Source of the DNA: Aureliella helgolandensis | GTDB lineage: Bacteria > Planctomycetota > Planctomycetia > Pirellulales > Pirellulaceae | NCBI RefSeq assembly: GCF_007752135.1 | Contig: NZ_CP036298.1 | Span: 7,928,501-7,992,500 of the forward strand | Length of the DNA stretch: 64,000 nt | Reading direction: 5' to 3' | Shown: positions 1 through 10,655 of the stretch, piece by piece | Layout: every line of letters begins with the position of its first letter | How positions within the stretch are numbered: position 1 is the first letter of the stretch | Notes under the pieces: generated by a model | Database searches by the model: none | What the model saw: the letters and a program-made list of their open reading frames with translations, nothing else | Told to the model about the DNA's origin: nothing | Made by a program: the position numbers and the translations under genes

Positions 1-24
1 ATTACGGGAAACCCACTTCTCATA

Positions 25-54
25 TTAGCATGCCGTCATCTTTAGGGGTATGAT
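25..54 (+). promoter_or_regulatory. Possible sigma70-like promoter
   Basis: TTAGCA at 25-30 and TATGAT at 49-54 are separated by 18 bases. Each box matches the housekeeping consensus at four or five of six positions. It lies just ahead of the TPR gene, with no other gene in between. Sequence match only; low certainty. Confidence 0.35.
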
Positions 55-149
55 AGTTACCGCGGGCAGAAGCTAAGACTTCCTAAACACCCTAAGCAGC
101 TTAACGCCCCTGGTTGCTGTCTCCACCTTCAAAATGGGTCAAGGCACCT

Positions 150-1571
150 GTGAAACCGAAACAATTCTGGCTTGCCTGCGCTACAGCGGTCTTGGTTGGA
201 GTCGCATGCCTCGCTTTCATCCGCCCCACTTCACCGCAGGCAGAGCGCGATGGAGCACAACGGCAAGCCCCGCCTTCCGGAGCAGCCCCTTCTGCCGCCT
301 CCCCCCGGCCCGCTTTCACCCTCCCGGAACGCCCGGCAGGCTTGCAAGCCAACCGCCCCCTGCAACAACAGTGCGAGGACTCTTCAAAAGCTTCAATTGC
401 AAGCTTGCACAACCTGACGTTTGATCTCGCAGAGGGCACCGTTGGCCATCTCCCCAACAGCCCCGCAGCATTCAGCCTGCTGGGCCGCCTGCACCTCCGC
501 AGCGGCAGCTCTACAAACGCCCGCCTGTTGTGGGAGCAGGCCATGGCTGTCGCCCCCAAATCGCCGGAACCACACATCGATTTTGGGTTCCTCGAACTCA
601 AGCTTGGCCACGCGGAAGAAGCCGAAGCCCACTTTCGCCGCGCCGCTGAGCTGGATCCCCACTCGCTGGATGCGCTGGACGGATTGACCGAAGCTCTTCT
701 CCTTCAAGCCAAATATGCGGAGGCTCGCGATCCACTGAAGACGCTGGTGCAGCGCTCCCCCGAAGCCTACGCCGCTTGGTGCCGACTGGGCGAGGTCCAA
801 TTGAAACTGCAAGAGGCGACGCTGGCTAAAGACAGTTTTGACCGCGCGCTGAAAATCCGCGGCAAGGGGCGAGAGGCCCTGCACGGGCTAATCAAGACGA
901 CCGCGCAGCTCGACGACCGCGCGCGGTCCGAGGAACTCATTGAAGTCCTATCGGAGCTGGATGCCACCGAGTCGCAAAACTCCATCGATCGAGACGAAAT
1001 CGATCACGAGAGAGCAGCGTATCTACTGCAAACCACGGCTCAATCGCTGAGCGAATTGCTATACCAGCAGAGGCAGCCCTCCGCCTCCGTTCAGATCCTC
1101 GAACTCGCCTACGACGCACTCCCTTCCGCCCCCCTTCGCGGTCTTCTAACGGCAGCCTACTTACGCCAAGGTCAGACGGATCAAGCCATTGGACTCCTGG
1201 AAAACGAATGCGAAGACAGGCCCGACGAATCAAGCCTATGGAGTGAGCTAGCGTTGCTCTACATGCAAACCCGCCGCCTCGACGAAGCAGAAGCGGCACT
1301 TCGACAGTACATCCGCCTCACTCCTGAAAGTGGTGAGGCCTACGCGCTGTTGGCGCAAACTCAACTTCCTGCCGGACGGTCCCCACAAGCTGCCGTCGAG
1401 AGTGCGCAGCGCGCCGTCGAACTCTCTCCAATCGCCGGGCACCATTACATCCTAGGAACCGCCCTCTACCATGCTGGCAGGCTGACTGAATCAAAGCTGG
1501 AGTTAACCCGGGCGGTCGAGCTAGCCCCTACCAATCAAGAATTCCGCCGCGCTCTCAGCAGTATCGAGTAA
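150..1571 (+). CDS. TPR-repeat protein with N-terminal membrane anchor
   Basis: This protein of about 473 residues begins with a basic stretch (KPKQ) and one hydrophobic segment of roughly 18 residues, which looks like an uncleaved anchor or a signal peptide. A low-complexity Pro/Ala linker follows, and the rest is tetratricopeptide repeats with typical spacing, for example around residues 115-250 and 320-470. TPR arrays bind partner proteins; no catalytic motif is visible. I prefer the GTG at 150, because AAGG lies five bases upstream and it gives a normal export-type N-terminus. A TTG at 114 in the same frame is the farthest possible start, since a stop codon lies just before it. The next gene starts eight bases after the stop, so the two are almost certainly co-transcribed. 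A TPR protein beside an FG-GAP/ASPIC protein is a pairing often met in planctomycetes. The exact function is unknown. Confidence 0.8.
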   Translation: MKPKQFWLACATAVLVGVACLAFIRPTSPQAERDGAQRQAPPSGAAPSAASPRPAFTLPERPAGLQANRPLQQQCEDSSKASIASLHNLTFDLAEGTVGHLPNSPAAFSLLGRLHLRSGSSTNARLLWEQAMAVAPKSPEPHIDFGFLELKLGHAEEAEAHFRRAAELDPHSLDALDGLTEALLLQAKYAEARDPLKTLVQRSPEAYAAWCRLGEVQLKLQEATLAKDSFDRALKIRGKGREALHGLIKTTAQLDDRARSEELIEVLSELDATESQNSIDRDEIDHERAAYLLQTTAQSLSELLYQQRQPSASVQILELAYDALPSAPLRGLLTAAYLRQGQTDQAIGLLENECEDRPDESSLWSELALLYMQTRRLDEAEAALRQYIRLTPESGEAYALLAQTQLPAGRSPQAAVESAQRAVELSPIAGHHYILGTALYHAGRLTESKLELTRAVELAPTNQEFRRALSSIE

Positions 1572-1579
1572 CCCCGCAA

Positions 1580-3388
1580 ATGGCACGTCGCCCCCAGCTT
1601 GTCGCCCCACTCCACCACCTCCGCAAGCAACTCCCTCTAGCAATCTTGTTAACGAGCTGGGCTGTTGCATGCCCCCTGGGGTGCAGTCGATCGCGTCCTG
1701 CGGCCCCTAGCGCGGAGGCTGCCAAACAGGCTCCGCTCCAGGACGCGCCGGCCAGCGAGCCACCACCATCCACCCTGCCAGGCGAAAGTGCGGCTCCTCT
1801 GATCGCATTGACCGACGCGAGTGAGTCTTCTCAACTGCGGTTCCAGCACAAGTACCAGAGTGGCAACAGCCGCTTCCTTGCAGAAGCAGTCACCGGAGCG
1901 TTAGCCAGTTTCGATTTCGACGGTGATGGGCTGCTCGACATCTATTTCCTCAATGGAGGCACACTCCCCCGCGGTACCGGCGAATCCTACTCGGCAGCCC
2001 TGTACCAAAACCTGGGAGATTTCCGCTTCCGCGAAGCAAGCATTCAGTCGCATGCCGGTGATCGCGGCTACGGCATGGGGATCGCTGTCGCCGACTACAA
2101 CGCCGATGGCCTGCCAGACATGTTCATCAACAACTTTGGCTCCAATGCGCTCTACCGAAACAATGGTGACGGTACGTTCACGGAAGTGAGCCAGTCAGCC
2201 GGGCTGGCTGGTGGTGACCGCCTAGGCGCCGGAGCTTGCTTTCTGGATGCTGATCGCGATGGGCTGCTCGACCTGTACGTAGCCAACTACGTCAAGGATT
2301 CGATTGCGAACAACCCGCAACACACCACCGAAGGCCTGCCCAGCTACCCTGGTCCACTCGACTTCCAGCCCGATCATGATCAGTTCTATCACAATGTGGG
2401 AGATGGTCGCTTCGTCGAACAGAGTCAAACGGCTGGGGTCGCAGGCCTCGCCACCGCATCCATGGGAGTCCTGGCCTCCGACTTCAATGACGACGGCGCC
2501 CCCGACATCTTTGTCGGCAATGACGTAGAGCGCAATCTACTCCTGCAAAACGATGGCACGGGCAAATTCTGGGACGCCGGCATCCAAGCCGGAGTCGCCT
2601 TCTCGTTAGGCGCGCGTCGCAATGGGAACATGGGGGTAGACTGCGGAGACTACAACGGTGATGGACGGCTCGACTTGATCGCGACGACCTTCAGCAACGA
2701 CACGCCCGTCCTGTATCGCAACCAGGGCCATGGAAGCTACGCGGACGAGACTCGACTAGCACGCGCTGGTATCGAACTACTGCCCCACGCCAATTGGGGC
2801 GTCGCGTTTGTCGACATTGACAATGATAGCGACGAGGACTTGGTGATCGCCAATGGGCACACCGATCCCAATGTCGGGCGGTGGGCATTCAACACTTCCT
2901 GGAAAGTGGCCAACACCTTGCTGCTAAACGACGGCGAGGGCCGCTACCAGGATATCTCCAGCAGTTGTGGAGACGGCCTGCAGCCCGTTGAAAGCAGTAG
3001 AGGACTTGTGGCAGAAGACTTTGACAACGACGGTGACCTTGACCTAGTGGTGCTCAATGCACTCACCACGCCAACCGCAATTCGCAACGATAGCGACCTG
3101 CATAGCAACTGGCTGCAACTCCAACTTATCGGGAATGCCCTAGGCTGTCGGGATGCGACCGGCGCCCGCGTCGAGCTCCAAACGGATACCCGACAACTGG
3201 TCAAAGAGGTGCACAGTGGACGCGGTTACCAAAGCAGCTTTGGTCAACGCCTGCACTTTGGAGTGGCCGATACGCAAGTCATCCCGCACATCACCATCCG
3301 CTGGCCGAGTGGACAAGTGCAGAAATTGAAGCAAGTTGCCGTCAACCAGCAGCTGGTCATCCAGCAACCTCACAATGCTAGCGAATAG
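1580..3388 (+). CDS. CRTAC1-like FG-GAP/VCBS repeat protein with ASPIC/UnbV domain
   Basis: The 602-residue product starts with a basic region and a hydrophobic stretch ending in a cysteine-containing PLGC (Cys35). It is therefore probably exported and perhaps a lipoprotein, although proline at -3 is not ideal for a lipobox. At least seven Asp-rich FG-GAP/VCBS blades follow (DFDGDGLLDIY, DYNADGLPDMF, DADRDGLLDLY, DFNDDGAPDIF, DYNGDGRLDLI, DIDNDSDEDLV, DFDNDGDLDLV), the pattern of a calcium-binding beta-propeller. The last 110 or so residues are an ASPIC/UnbV domain (HSGRGYQSSFGQ, then ITIRWPSGQ). Proteins of this architecture are abundant in planctomycetes, with roles in extracellular binding that are poorly defined. 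It lies eight bases behind the TPR gene and is likely translated from the same message. Confidence 0.9.
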   Translation: MARRPQLVAPLHHLRKQLPLAILLTSWAVACPLGCSRSRPAAPSAEAAKQAPLQDAPASEPPPSTLPGESAAPLIALTDASESSQLRFQHKYQSGNSRFLAEAVTGALASFDFDGDGLLDIYFLNGGTLPRGTGESYSAALYQNLGDFRFREASIQSHAGDRGYGMGIAVADYNADGLPDMFINNFGSNALYRNNGDGTFTEVSQSAGLAGGDRLGAGACFLDADRDGLLDLYVANYVKDSIANNPQHTTEGLPSYPGPLDFQPDHDQFYHNVGDGRFVEQSQTAGVAGLATASMGVLASDFNDDGAPDIFVGNDVERNLLLQNDGTGKFWDAGIQAGVAFSLGARRNGNMGVDCGDYNGDGRLDLIATTFSNDTPVLYRNQGHGSYADETRLARAGIELLPHANWGVAFVDIDNDSDEDLVIANGHTDPNVGRWAFNTSWKVANTLLLNDGEGRYQDISSSCGDGLQPVESSRGLVAEDFDNDGDLDLVVLNALTTPTAIRNDSDLHSNWLQLQLIGNALGCRDATGARVELQTDTRQLVKEVHSGRGYQSSFGQRLHFGVADTQVIPHITIRWPSGQVQKLKQVAVNQQLVIQQPHNASE

Positions 3389-3604
3389 CGCCTTTCCGAA
3401 AGATTCGCACTCAAAAGACATGGTCCACTAGCACTATGGGCCACAATCAATTATTTATTGGGGAGCTCCCGACGCGGGGCATCTGCAAACACCCCCCTCA
3501 GCCAGAGAGAGCCCGTGTCGGGCCAGGCCAGGAGGAGCGCAGTCGCCTCTCCACTCGAACCACATCAAAATCGATCACTCCCCCAGCACAGCGAAGGCTT
3601 GCCA

Positions 3605-4948
3605 ATGTCCACCGGCCCAGTTACCTCGGGAAACACAGCCACCTCGAGAAAACGCGTAGCAATCACCGGCTTAGGCATTGTCAGCCCACTTGGTTCCAAC
3701 CTGGACGAATTGTGGGGCAATCTGAACGCTGGCAAATCTGGCATCGCCCCGCTGCAAAACATCCCGACCAGCGCCCTGCCCTTCCATTCAGGGGCGGAGG
3801 TTAAAGATTTCACTGGAAAAATTGAGGATTACGGCCCCCTCGACAAGCCGCTCCAACGAGCGATCAAGAAAAACGGCAAGGTCATGTGCCGCGAAATCGA
3901 GATGGGCGTGGCCGCCGCTCAGAAAGCGATCACCCACAGCGGACTTGGCCCCGATCGCGATCCCGATCGATTCGGCTGTCTCTTCGGCTGCGATTACATC
4001 CTCACCCTTCCTGAAGAATTCGCCGACGGGATCCGCAACTGCCGCGAAAATGCTGGGGGAGTTTTTCGCACAGACGACTGGCCAACTTACGGACTCCCCA
4101 AAGTTGGCCCCCTATGGCTGCTAAAATATCTCCCCAACATGCCGAACAGCCACATTTCGATCTACAACGACTTTCGCGGCCCCAACAATTCGTTGACGGT
4201 GCGAGAAGCGAGCATGAACCTCTCCATCGCGGAGGCTACCTCGATCATCCAGCGTGGTGCGGCGGAAGCGATCGTCGTAGGTGCTACCGGCACGCGACTC
4301 CACCCGCTGCGAACGACCCACATCACCTTGGCCGAGAAACTAGCCAGCGAACAAGAGGATCCGACCCGCATGTCTCGCCCCTTCGATGCCACCTGCGACG
4401 GCATGGTGGCCGGTGAAGGTGCTGGAGCTGTCCTGCTCGAGTCCTGGGAGCACGCGGAAGCGCGCGGTGCCAAAATCTGGGGCGAAATCATTGGCCAAGG
4501 AGCTTCCATGGTTGGACCTAGCCGACCGCCTGCTCGTGATTTCTATCGCCTGGCCGTTGCCGCCTCACTGCGCGCGGCCCTGCGCAGCGCGGGAGACCGA
4601 CTACCGCAGCACTGGCACTTGCACGCCCACGGCTTGAGCTCTCCGGAACAAGATCAATCAGAATCGCTGGCCATCGGGGAAGTGCTGAAACCGCACGGGG
4701 CCATCCCCGTCACTGCGGCCAAGAGCTACTTCGGCAACCTGGGTGCAGGCAGCGGAGCCGTGGAATTCATCTCCAGCCTGCTGGCGCTCGAACACGGTAC
4801 CCTGTTCCCCATTCGCAACCTCAACACGCGACTCCCACAACTCGACTGGACACCGGCCGAGCTGGGGCAAGACGCTGGGCAGGGCTTCATCCACTCGAGT
4901 TTTACGCTCCAGGGACAAGCGGCCAGCATCGCGGTCCGCGCCGCGTAG
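3605..4948 (+). CDS. Beta-ketoacyl synthase-fold protein lacking the catalytic Cys and one His
   Basis: The product has 447 residues, opens with the KAS-type N-terminus KRVAITGLGIVSPLG, and keeps the later motifs FDATCDGMVAGEGAGAVLLE and HAHGLSS. In active ketosynthases a cysteine follows the GPN motif by seven residues (TACAT). Here the aligned segment reads GPNNSLTVREAS, with Glu201 at the cysteine position. The second catalytic histidine (usually in GHLLGAAG) is Asn378 in KSYFGNLGAGSG; His342 and the preceding Lys are kept. The fold is clear, but Claisen condensation looks unlikely. By analogy with chain-length factors it could be a partner subunit or a decarboxylase, which is inference. 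The open frame extends to 3458, but ATG 3605 gives the canonical start. It is followed by about 600 bases before nusA and is probably a single-gene unit. Confidence 0.85.
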   Translation: MSTGPVTSGNTATSRKRVAITGLGIVSPLGSNLDELWGNLNAGKSGIAPLQNIPTSALPFHSGAEVKDFTGKIEDYGPLDKPLQRAIKKNGKVMCREIEMGVAAAQKAITHSGLGPDRDPDRFGCLFGCDYILTLPEEFADGIRNCRENAGGVFRTDDWPTYGLPKVGPLWLLKYLPNMPNSHISIYNDFRGPNNSLTVREASMNLSIAEATSIIQRGAAEAIVVGATGTRLHPLRTTHITLAEKLASEQEDPTRMSRPFDATCDGMVAGEGAGAVLLESWEHAEARGAKIWGEIIGQGASMVGPSRPPARDFYRLAVAASLRAALRSAGDRLPQHWHLHAHGLSSPEQDQSESLAIGEVLKPHGAIPVTAAKSYFGNLGAGSGAVEFISSLLALEHGTLFPIRNLNTRLPQLDWTPAELGQDAGQGFIHSSFTLQGQAASIAVRAA

Positions 4949-5304
4949 CCCCCCCTTCCTGCAGCTCCAAACCGTGCGAACTGGGCCGAAAGTGGCAACT
5001 GGGCCGAACGGGCAACTCGCCCGCGAGCAGACCGCAACCCACTCGCGCCCCCTCCCGCTGCCCACCAGGCCCCTAGCGGCTACCACACATCCATTAACCG
5101 CCCCCTAGAGACCCCCGAATGCCGCTAGCCGAATCTCAGCCATTCTGGCGGGGCAAGTCTTGAGTGCGTGCCGTCGGTCGAGAGGCAACTTTATTGGCAC
5201 CGCAGGCGATGCAAGGCTGCCAAACAGTGCTAGCTATTGCCCTCTTCCACCGCCAATTTGGGCAGATTTAACGTGAGAATAACACTCCTCCAGTCAACCT
5301 CGCG
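4949..5304 (+). other. Intergenic region between the ketosynthase-like gene and nusA promoter
   Basis: No convincing gene is present. A short direct repeat (AACTGGGCCGAA, at about 4979 and 4998) is the only local structure noticed. No rimP gene, which commonly precedes nusA, is found here. Confidence 0.6.
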
Positions 5305-5333
5305 TTGACATTCTCGGTTTGCAAAAGTAGTAT
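5305..5333 (+). promoter_or_regulatory. Sigma70-like promoter for nusA-infB-rbfA
   Basis: A perfect TTGACA (5305-5310) is followed after exactly 17 bases by TAGTAT (5328-5333), which matches the -10 consensus at four positions. The nusA ATG is at 5546, leaving a leader of roughly 205 bases. It is the best promoter-like match noticed in the window. The assignment rests on sequence only. Confidence 0.6.
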
Positions 5334-5545
5334 TGGCCGGCTACTGATTGAACTTACTTCCACTGCGGTAGGTTTTGTCGGCCGATTCCGCCGAGGCAGA
5401 TGGCAAACAGGCACGATTGGTGTTGTTTTGCTAAATGCACAATCGCTACGCTGGCGCTCCGTCCAGAATTGAGCCCTGTCGGTCTTGGGACATCCGGCCG
5501 CAGGCCCTCCGCGCGAAATTTTGCGCCGCCACAAAGCTAGCAAGC

Positions 5546-6991
5546 ATGAATCCTACGGAACTACTGAGACTTGTCGACTCGCTCCACCGCGACAAGAACA
5601 TCGACAGCGAACTCGTGTTTTCGGCGATCGAGTCTGCACTGGCCACCGCTGTTCGCAAGCAACGCGGTGAAGAAATCGAGATCAGTGTCGAGATCGACCG
5701 CAGTACCGGGAATATCTCCGCCGTTTGCGATGGCGAAGAATTGGACCAAGCTGAGATTGGCCGGATTGGCGCCCAAACTGCCAAGCAAGTTATTATCCAA
5801 AAGATCAAAGAGGCCGAACGCGATTCCCTCCTCGATGAGTTCCACGACCAGGTCGGGCAACTCGTAACCGGGACAGTCCAACGCAGCGAGCGTGGGATCA
5901 CCACGGTTCAACTCGGCAATATGGAAGCGATCCTGCCGCGTGGCGAGCAAATCGCCGGAGAATCGTATCACAATGGCGACCGAATTCGCGCCGTGGTCTA
6001 CGAGGTCAAGGCGGCAGGCAACCGAGTTAAAGTCATCCTAAGCCGCACCAAGCCACAGTTGGTCCAACGGCTGTTTGAGCAAGAAATACCCGAAATTGCT
6101 GAGGGCGTGATCGAAATCAATGCGATCAGCCGAGAGCCCGGTCATCGCAGCAAGGTGGCGGTGAGCAGTTCCGACCAGCGTGTCGATTGCGTCGGTGCCT
6201 GCGTTGGCGTGCGAGGCAATCGCATCAAGAACATTACCAGCGAACTGGCTGGGGAACGAATTGATATCGTCCGCTGGAGTGATGACCCGATGGTTCTCAT
6301 CCCCAGCTCGCTCCAGCCTGCTGAAGCAGAGCAGGTTTTGCTGTGCGATATGATCGGCCGAGCAATCGTGCTGGTCAAAGACGATCAATTATCCCAAGCT
6401 ATCGGGAAATATGGTCAAAATGTCCGGCTAGCCAGTAAGCTGGTGGGCTGGGATATCGAGATCATGACGGCTGGCGAGTTGGAAGAGCAGATTGACCGAG
6501 CAATCACCGCATTCATGGAACTGACCGGAATGACCGATGATTTAGCTCAAAGACTAGTGGAACAAGGCTACTTGTCGTACGATGACCTTTCGGTCATTGA
6601 ACCAGATGCCTTGATGGAAATGGGCGGTCTAACCGCCGAGCAGGTGGACGAGATCGTCGAGCAGGCCGAAGAGCGTGCTGAGGAAGCCGAACGCGTCGCC
6701 GCTGAACAGAAAAAGCTCAAGAAGGCCCAGGCATTTGCCGATCAAGCGGCCCAGAACCAAGCACCCGTCGCCCAGCCCGCTGCAACTGAATCCGCAGCCC
6801 CAGAAGAGGCCCCTGCTCCTTCTGAAGCGACGGAGACCACGGACGATCCTGATCCTGCCGCGGTAGCGACTCCAGAATCGACCGAAGAAGAATTGAATCC
6901 TCCCACAACTGATGCCGAGCAGGCGCCTGCGCCTGCTGCAAATACCACTGAGGAAATTATGGACGAGACCAATGCCACCGATCGGAATTAA
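5546..6991 (+). CDS. nusA: Transcription termination/antitermination factor NusA
   Basis: This cytoplasmic RNA polymerase accessory factor (481 residues) modulates pausing, termination and antitermination. The N-terminal polymerase-binding domain (1-100) starts [17 protein letters not shown]. It is followed by an S1 domain from about 103 ([14 protein letters not shown]), and KH1 ([14 protein letters not shown]) and KH2 ([17 protein letters not shown]) RNA-binding domains up to about 310. A helix-hairpin-helix-like segment ([20 protein letters not shown]) follows. The last 100 or so residues are a low-complexity Ala/Pro/Glu/Thr tail that is strongly acidic. The frame is open to 5435, but the ATG at 5546 gives the family N-terminus. 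The usual upstream partner rimP is not in this window. infB and rbfA follow in the conserved order. Confidence 0.97.
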   Translation: MNPTELLRLVDSLHRDKNIDSELVFSAIESALATAVRKQRGEEIEISVEIDRSTGNISAVCDGEELDQAEIGRIGAQTAKQVIIQKIKEAERDSLLDEFHDQVGQLVTGTVQRSERGITTVQLGNMEAILPRGEQIAGESYHNGDRIRAVVYEVKAAGNRVKVILSRTKPQLVQRLFEQEIPEIAEGVIEINAISREPGHRSKVAVSSSDQRVDCVGACVGVRGNRIKNITSELAGERIDIVRWSDDPMVLIPSSLQPAEAEQVLLCDMIGRAIVLVKDDQLSQAIGKYGQNVRLASKLVGWDIEIMTAGELEEQIDRAITAFMELTGMTDDLAQRLVEQGYLSYDDLSVIEPDALMEMGGLTAEQVDEIVEQAEERAEEAERVAAEQKKLKKAQAFADQAAQNQAPVAQPAATESAAPEEAPAPSEATETTDDPDPAAVATPESTEEELNPPTTDAEQAPAPAANTTEEIMDETNATDRN

Positions 6992-7043
6992 CTCTCTGGT
7001 CGATAGAGGTTGGCTGGCCCTTACGCCTCAACCCGCTTTATTG

Positions 7044-7078
7044 ATAGATGCAGCTTCTCGACAAGGAGAGTCATCTAT
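7044..7078 (+). other. Two-tier hairpin in the nusA-infB spacer
   Basis: ATAGATG (7044-7050) is complementary to CATCTAT (7072-7078), and an inner TCTC/GAGA pairing sits inside. It has no T run, so it is not a terminator. It could stabilise or expose the infB part of the transcript. Function unknown. Confidence 0.35.
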
Positions 7079-7179
7079 GTAGATGACACATCCACGTGCA
7101 ATTGTGGTCGTGTCACAACGCTGCCAAGCAAAGCTGGCGCGTATTCAAGACCATTTTTTGACCCCAGGAACAGTAGCAC

Positions 7180-10170
7180 GTGCCGAAACGCATCTACGCG
7201 TTAGCTAAAGAGCTGACAATGGACAGCAAAGATCTCGTCGATCTATGCACCAAAATTGGAATCCTCAATAAGGGTTCCGCCCTCGCGAGTCTCGATGATG
7301 ACGAAGTGCAACGCATTGAAAAGCACCTCGCTGATAAAGCGGCTGTAGCCTCGAAGCCACAGCCCGCGCCGACGACATCCAAGGCGAAGGACTTAACCCC
7401 CACGCGGCCGTCGACCGGACCGCTCACGCGCAGCACAAGCGTCGACACGGGGAAAATCCGAGCCCTCGACGCCAGGCCCAAGCCCTCTTCCCCGCAGCCC
7501 GCGGGCAAGCCCGAAGAGCTCGCCTCCAAGGCCGCTGCGACAGAGGCGCCCGCGACTTCCGGCGATACCGCCGAGACAGTCCCTGATGCGGCTCCGTCCA
7601 CGCCAGAAGAAGCGACGACCACAGCGCCCAGCGCAGCTCAGCCAACCGGCACGGCCAAGGCGACGGCACCAGTCGCCGACACGACTGCCGATGTCCCCTC
7701 CGGCTCTGAGACCGAAGCCGATGCAGAGACCGAGGATTCCAATCAGGAGTCAGAGGGCCCCAAGGGCATCTCGCGTGGCAGCTACAACCCCATCTCGCCG
7801 GGAGGCGGCGGCCGCATCCGCAGCCTAGACGCGCGGCGGCCAAGTGGAAGCGACAGCAAGCCGGAGCAGGCAGACGAGCGACGCAAGCCGCCTCAGCGCC
7901 GCGAACCGGTCATCAACCTTGCGCGACTCCCCAGTGGACGGCAGACTCCTGTTCCGCCACCAAAATCCAACGAGCCCGCGCCTCAACGGCCAGAAATCCG
8001 CTTCACCAAGGATGACATCTCGGGCCAAAAGCAGGGCATGAAAGCTCCGCTCCAAGAACTGGAACAACAAAACACCGCTAAAGAAAGCCGCGGCAAGGGC
8101 AAGACGGCCGGTACCGCCGCATCCGGAACTGCCGGCTCAGGTGGGTTGACGCAGTTCAAAGCCGACGCCGACCGCGCCAAAGGCAAATTCCGCAAGGGAG
8201 ACGACGATGATGATAAGGACCTGCGTGGCAAGAAGGCCTCGTCGGGCATCGCCGCCGCACGCTCCGAACGCAAACGTCGCGGACGCGGTTCACTCGACTC
8301 CAATGATGACGATCGTCGCAGCTACCGGGGTGGTCGACGCTTGGTCCGCAAGGGAACCAACACCGCCGCACCGCGAAAAGAGAATGTCACCCTTGAACTC
8401 CCCTGCTCGGTCCGTAGCTTCTCCGAAGCTGCCGGTGTCCCTGCCGGGCGAGTGATCGGCACCCTCATGCAGATGGGACATGGCGTTACCATTAATGCCA
8501 GCTTGGATGCCGAACTGGCCGAACTCCTTGCCGCCGAACTGGGCGTCGAGCTTGAGTTCCGTCAGGCTGCCTCGCTTGAAGAAGATGTAGTGCAAGCGAT
8601 CGAAGAACACGAAGATACCGCCGAATCCCTCGTGACTCGACCTCCCATCGTTACCTTCCTGGGACACGTCGATCACGGTAAGACGTCCTTGCTGGACTAC
8701 TTGATCGGAACCAGCGTAGTCAGCGGTGAAGCTGGTGGAATCACCCAGCACATCCGCGCCTACCAGATCGAAAAAGACGGTCGCGTCGTCTCCTTCGTCG
8801 ATACGCCAGGTCACGAAGCCTTTACCGAGATGCGAGCCCGCGGAGCCAATGTGACTGACATTGCCGTTGTCGTCATCGCAGCCGACGACGGCATCATGCC
8901 GCAAACCGCTGAGGCCATCGTTCACGCCAAGGCGGCTGAAGTGCCCATCGTGGTTGCACTCAATAAGATCGACCTGCCAGGCGTCGATCAGAACCGAATC
9001 CTCACGCAGATGACCGAGCACGGCCTAACCCCCAGTGAATGGGGCGGCGATGTTGAAGTCGTTCGCACCAGCGCCATCAGCGGCGAGGGCATGGACGAAC
9101 TGCTCGAAACCCTGCTGACCGTAGCCGAACTCCACGATTTCCGTGCCAACCCCAATCGGCGTGCCGTGGGCGTTTGCTTGGAATCAGAGCAGGCATCGGA
9201 CAAGGGTGTTATCGCCAAGTTCATCGTCCAAAATGGTACGTTGAACGTCGGCGACATCGTCCTTTGCGGATCGAGCCATGGTCGTATCAAAGCCATGTAT
9301 GACACGCTCAAACCCAACTTGCAACTCAAATCGGCTGGTCCTACCGTACCTGTGAATATCACAGGCCTCGACATGCCGCCCGGCGCCGGGGAGCGATTCT
9401 ATGTGCTGGACGATATCGCCCAAGCACGCTCATTGGCCGAAACCCGTGAAGACACTTCGCGTGCTCAATCCCTCTCGGGCACGTCGCCGAAGGTCTCCTT
9501 CGAAGCCTTCCAAGACATGCTCCAATCCGGACGCTTAGGGGTCGTTGAGGACAAAGTCGAACTCAACATCATCCTCCGAGCCGATGCTCGCGGTAGCCTC
9601 GAAGCGATCGAGAAAGAGCTCAGCAAACTGGAACACCCTGAGGTGCAAATCCGATTGCTGCAGCGAAGCGTGGGAGGCATTTCCGTGGCTGACGTCACTC
9701 TCGCCAGCGCCTCGGGAGCCGTTATCGTAGGCTTCAATGTCATCCCGGATGAGAACGCTCGCTCGATGGCAGATGATCGCCACGTCGAAATTCGCCGCTA
9801 CGACATCATCTACAAATTGGCTGAGGATATCAAAGCCATCATCGAAGGACGCTTGCGTCCTGAAGAGCGGATTGTCGAACTGGGACGAGCCTTGGTCAAA
9901 ACCGTGTTCAATATCACCCGCGTCGGTGCCGTCGCTGGTTGCTATGTTGCTCAAGGTTCCATCGAACGTGGCTGCCGAATCCGAGTCAACCGCGATGGGC
10001 GCACCATTGGTGACTACGCACTCGACTCCGTCAAACGCCACAAAGATGACGTCAAGGAAGTGCCTCGTGGAATGGAATGCGGTATCAAACTGCATGGTTT
10101 TAACGACTTGAAACAAGACGATGTGCTCGAAGCCTATCGTATTGAAGAAGTCGCACGGAAACTTGACTAA
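7180..10170 (+). CDS. infB: Translation initiation factor IF-2
   Basis: IF-2 is the GTPase that positions initiator tRNA and joins ribosomal subunits. The 996-residue product starts with an IF2_N module ([17 protein letters not shown]) from a GTG codon preceded by AGGA. Next comes a long disordered, charged region rich in Ala/Pro/Thr and Lys/Arg/Asp (about residues 50-390). A second IF2_N-like segment follows ([20 protein letters not shown]), then the G domain from about residue 490 with G1 [10 protein letters not shown]3 DTPGHEAF and G4 NKID. Domains II, III and IV follow, ending near [19 protein letters not shown]. The protein is longer than E. coli IF-2 (890 residues), mainly because of the linker. 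It is part of the nusA-infB-rbfA block. Confidence 0.97.
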   Translation: MPKRIYALAKELTMDSKDLVDLCTKIGILNKGSALASLDDDEVQRIEKHLADKAAVASKPQPAPTTSKAKDLTPTRPSTGPLTRSTSVDTGKIRALDARPKPSSPQPAGKPEELASKAAATEAPATSGDTAETVPDAAPSTPEEATTTAPSAAQPTGTAKATAPVADTTADVPSGSETEADAETEDSNQESEGPKGISRGSYNPISPGGGGRIRSLDARRPSGSDSKPEQADERRKPPQRREPVINLARLPSGRQTPVPPPKSNEPAPQRPEIRFTKDDISGQKQGMKAPLQELEQQNTAKESRGKGKTAGTAASGTAGSGGLTQFKADADRAKGKFRKGDDDDDKDLRGKKASSGIAAARSERKRRGRGSLDSNDDDRRSYRGGRRLVRKGTNTAAPRKENVTLELPCSVRSFSEAAGVPAGRVIGTLMQMGHGVTINASLDAELAELLAAELGVELEFRQAASLEEDVVQAIEEHEDTAESLVTRPPIVTFLGHVDHGKTSLLDYLIGTSVVSGEAGGITQHIRAYQIEKDGRVVSFVDTPGHEAFTEMRARGANVTDIAVVVIAADDGIMPQTAEAIVHAKAAEVPIVVALNKIDLPGVDQNRILTQMTEHGLTPSEWGGDVEVVRTSAISGEGMDELLETLLTVAELHDFRANPNRRAVGVCLESEQASDKGVIAKFIVQNGTLNVGDIVLCGSSHGRIKAMYDTLKPNLQLKSAGPTVPVNITGLDMPPGAGERFYVLDDIAQARSLAETREDTSRAQSLSGTSPKVSFEAFQDMLQSGRLGVVEDKVELNIILRADARGSLEAIEKELSKLEHPEVQIRLLQRSVGGISVADVTLASASGAVIVGFNVIPDENARSMADDRHVEIRRYDIIYKLAEDIKAIIEGRLRPEERIVELGRALVKTVFNITRVGAVAGCYVAQGSIERGCRIRVNRDGRTIGDYALDSVKRHKDDVKEVPRGMECGIKLHGFNDLKQDDVLEAYRIEEVARKLD

Positions 10171-10205
10171 GTCAATTTCATCCCTCACAAGGCTCGCTAC
10201 GTATC

Positions 10206-10655
10206 ATGGCTACCCGCCGAATCCTTAAAGCCGCTGAAGCTATTCGCGAAGTCGTCAGTATGGCGATCCTAACGGAACTTCGCGATCCTCGCGTGCAGAA
10301 CGTGACCGTCACAGGGGTCGAAGTTGCTCCCGATATGCGGACAGCCAAAGTCCTCATCAGCATTATGGCTGATGAGGGCCGGCAAAGCCTCTGCCTACGC
10401 GGCTTGCAGAACTCAGCTGGCTTCCTGCAATCGAAGATTGCAAAACGCATTGACACTCGTTACACCCCTCGACTGACTTTCGAGATCGACGATGGCGTCA
10501 AGAAGAGCCTTGAAGTTGCACGCATTCTGTACGACCTTGCCAAAGAGCGGGAAGCCCTCGAAGCCGCTCGCGCAGAAGAAACGCCAGCTGGCGAGGAAAA
10601 CGCCTCTCCAACCGCTGAATCGAATTCGCAGCAGCAGCCTCCCGGCGAGTCCTAA
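10206..10655 (+). CDS. rbfA: 30S ribosome-binding factor RbfA
   Basis: RbfA assists late 16S rRNA maturation in the 30S subunit. The 149-residue product has the family KH-like core: [16 protein letters not shown] at the start, [25 protein letters not shown] in the middle (conserved ADP-RxA-KV pattern in the form APDMRTAKV), and [17 protein letters not shown] near residue 95. The last 35 residues are a Glu/Ala/Gln/Ser-rich tail with no fold predicted by eye. It begins 35 bases after infB. A weak inverted repeat (CCTTCCG 10687-10693 with CGGAAGG 10709-10715) lies after the stop but lacks a T run. Confidence 0.95.
   Translation: MATRRILKAAEAIREVVSMAILTELRDPRVQNVTVTGVEVAPDMRTAKVLISIMADEGRQSLCLRGLQNSAGFLQSKIAKRIDTRYTPRLTFEIDDGVKKSLEVARILYDLAKEREALEAARAEETPAGEENASPTAESNSQQQPPGES

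Noticed and set aside
4979-5010. Short direct repeat AACTGGGCCGAA after the ketosynthase-like gene
   Set aside because: Only two copies, no stem, no link to a gene; probably chance.
7010-7204. 64-codon frame ahead of infB
   Set aside because: Overlaps the infB start and covers the leader hairpin; no ribosome-binding site or family.
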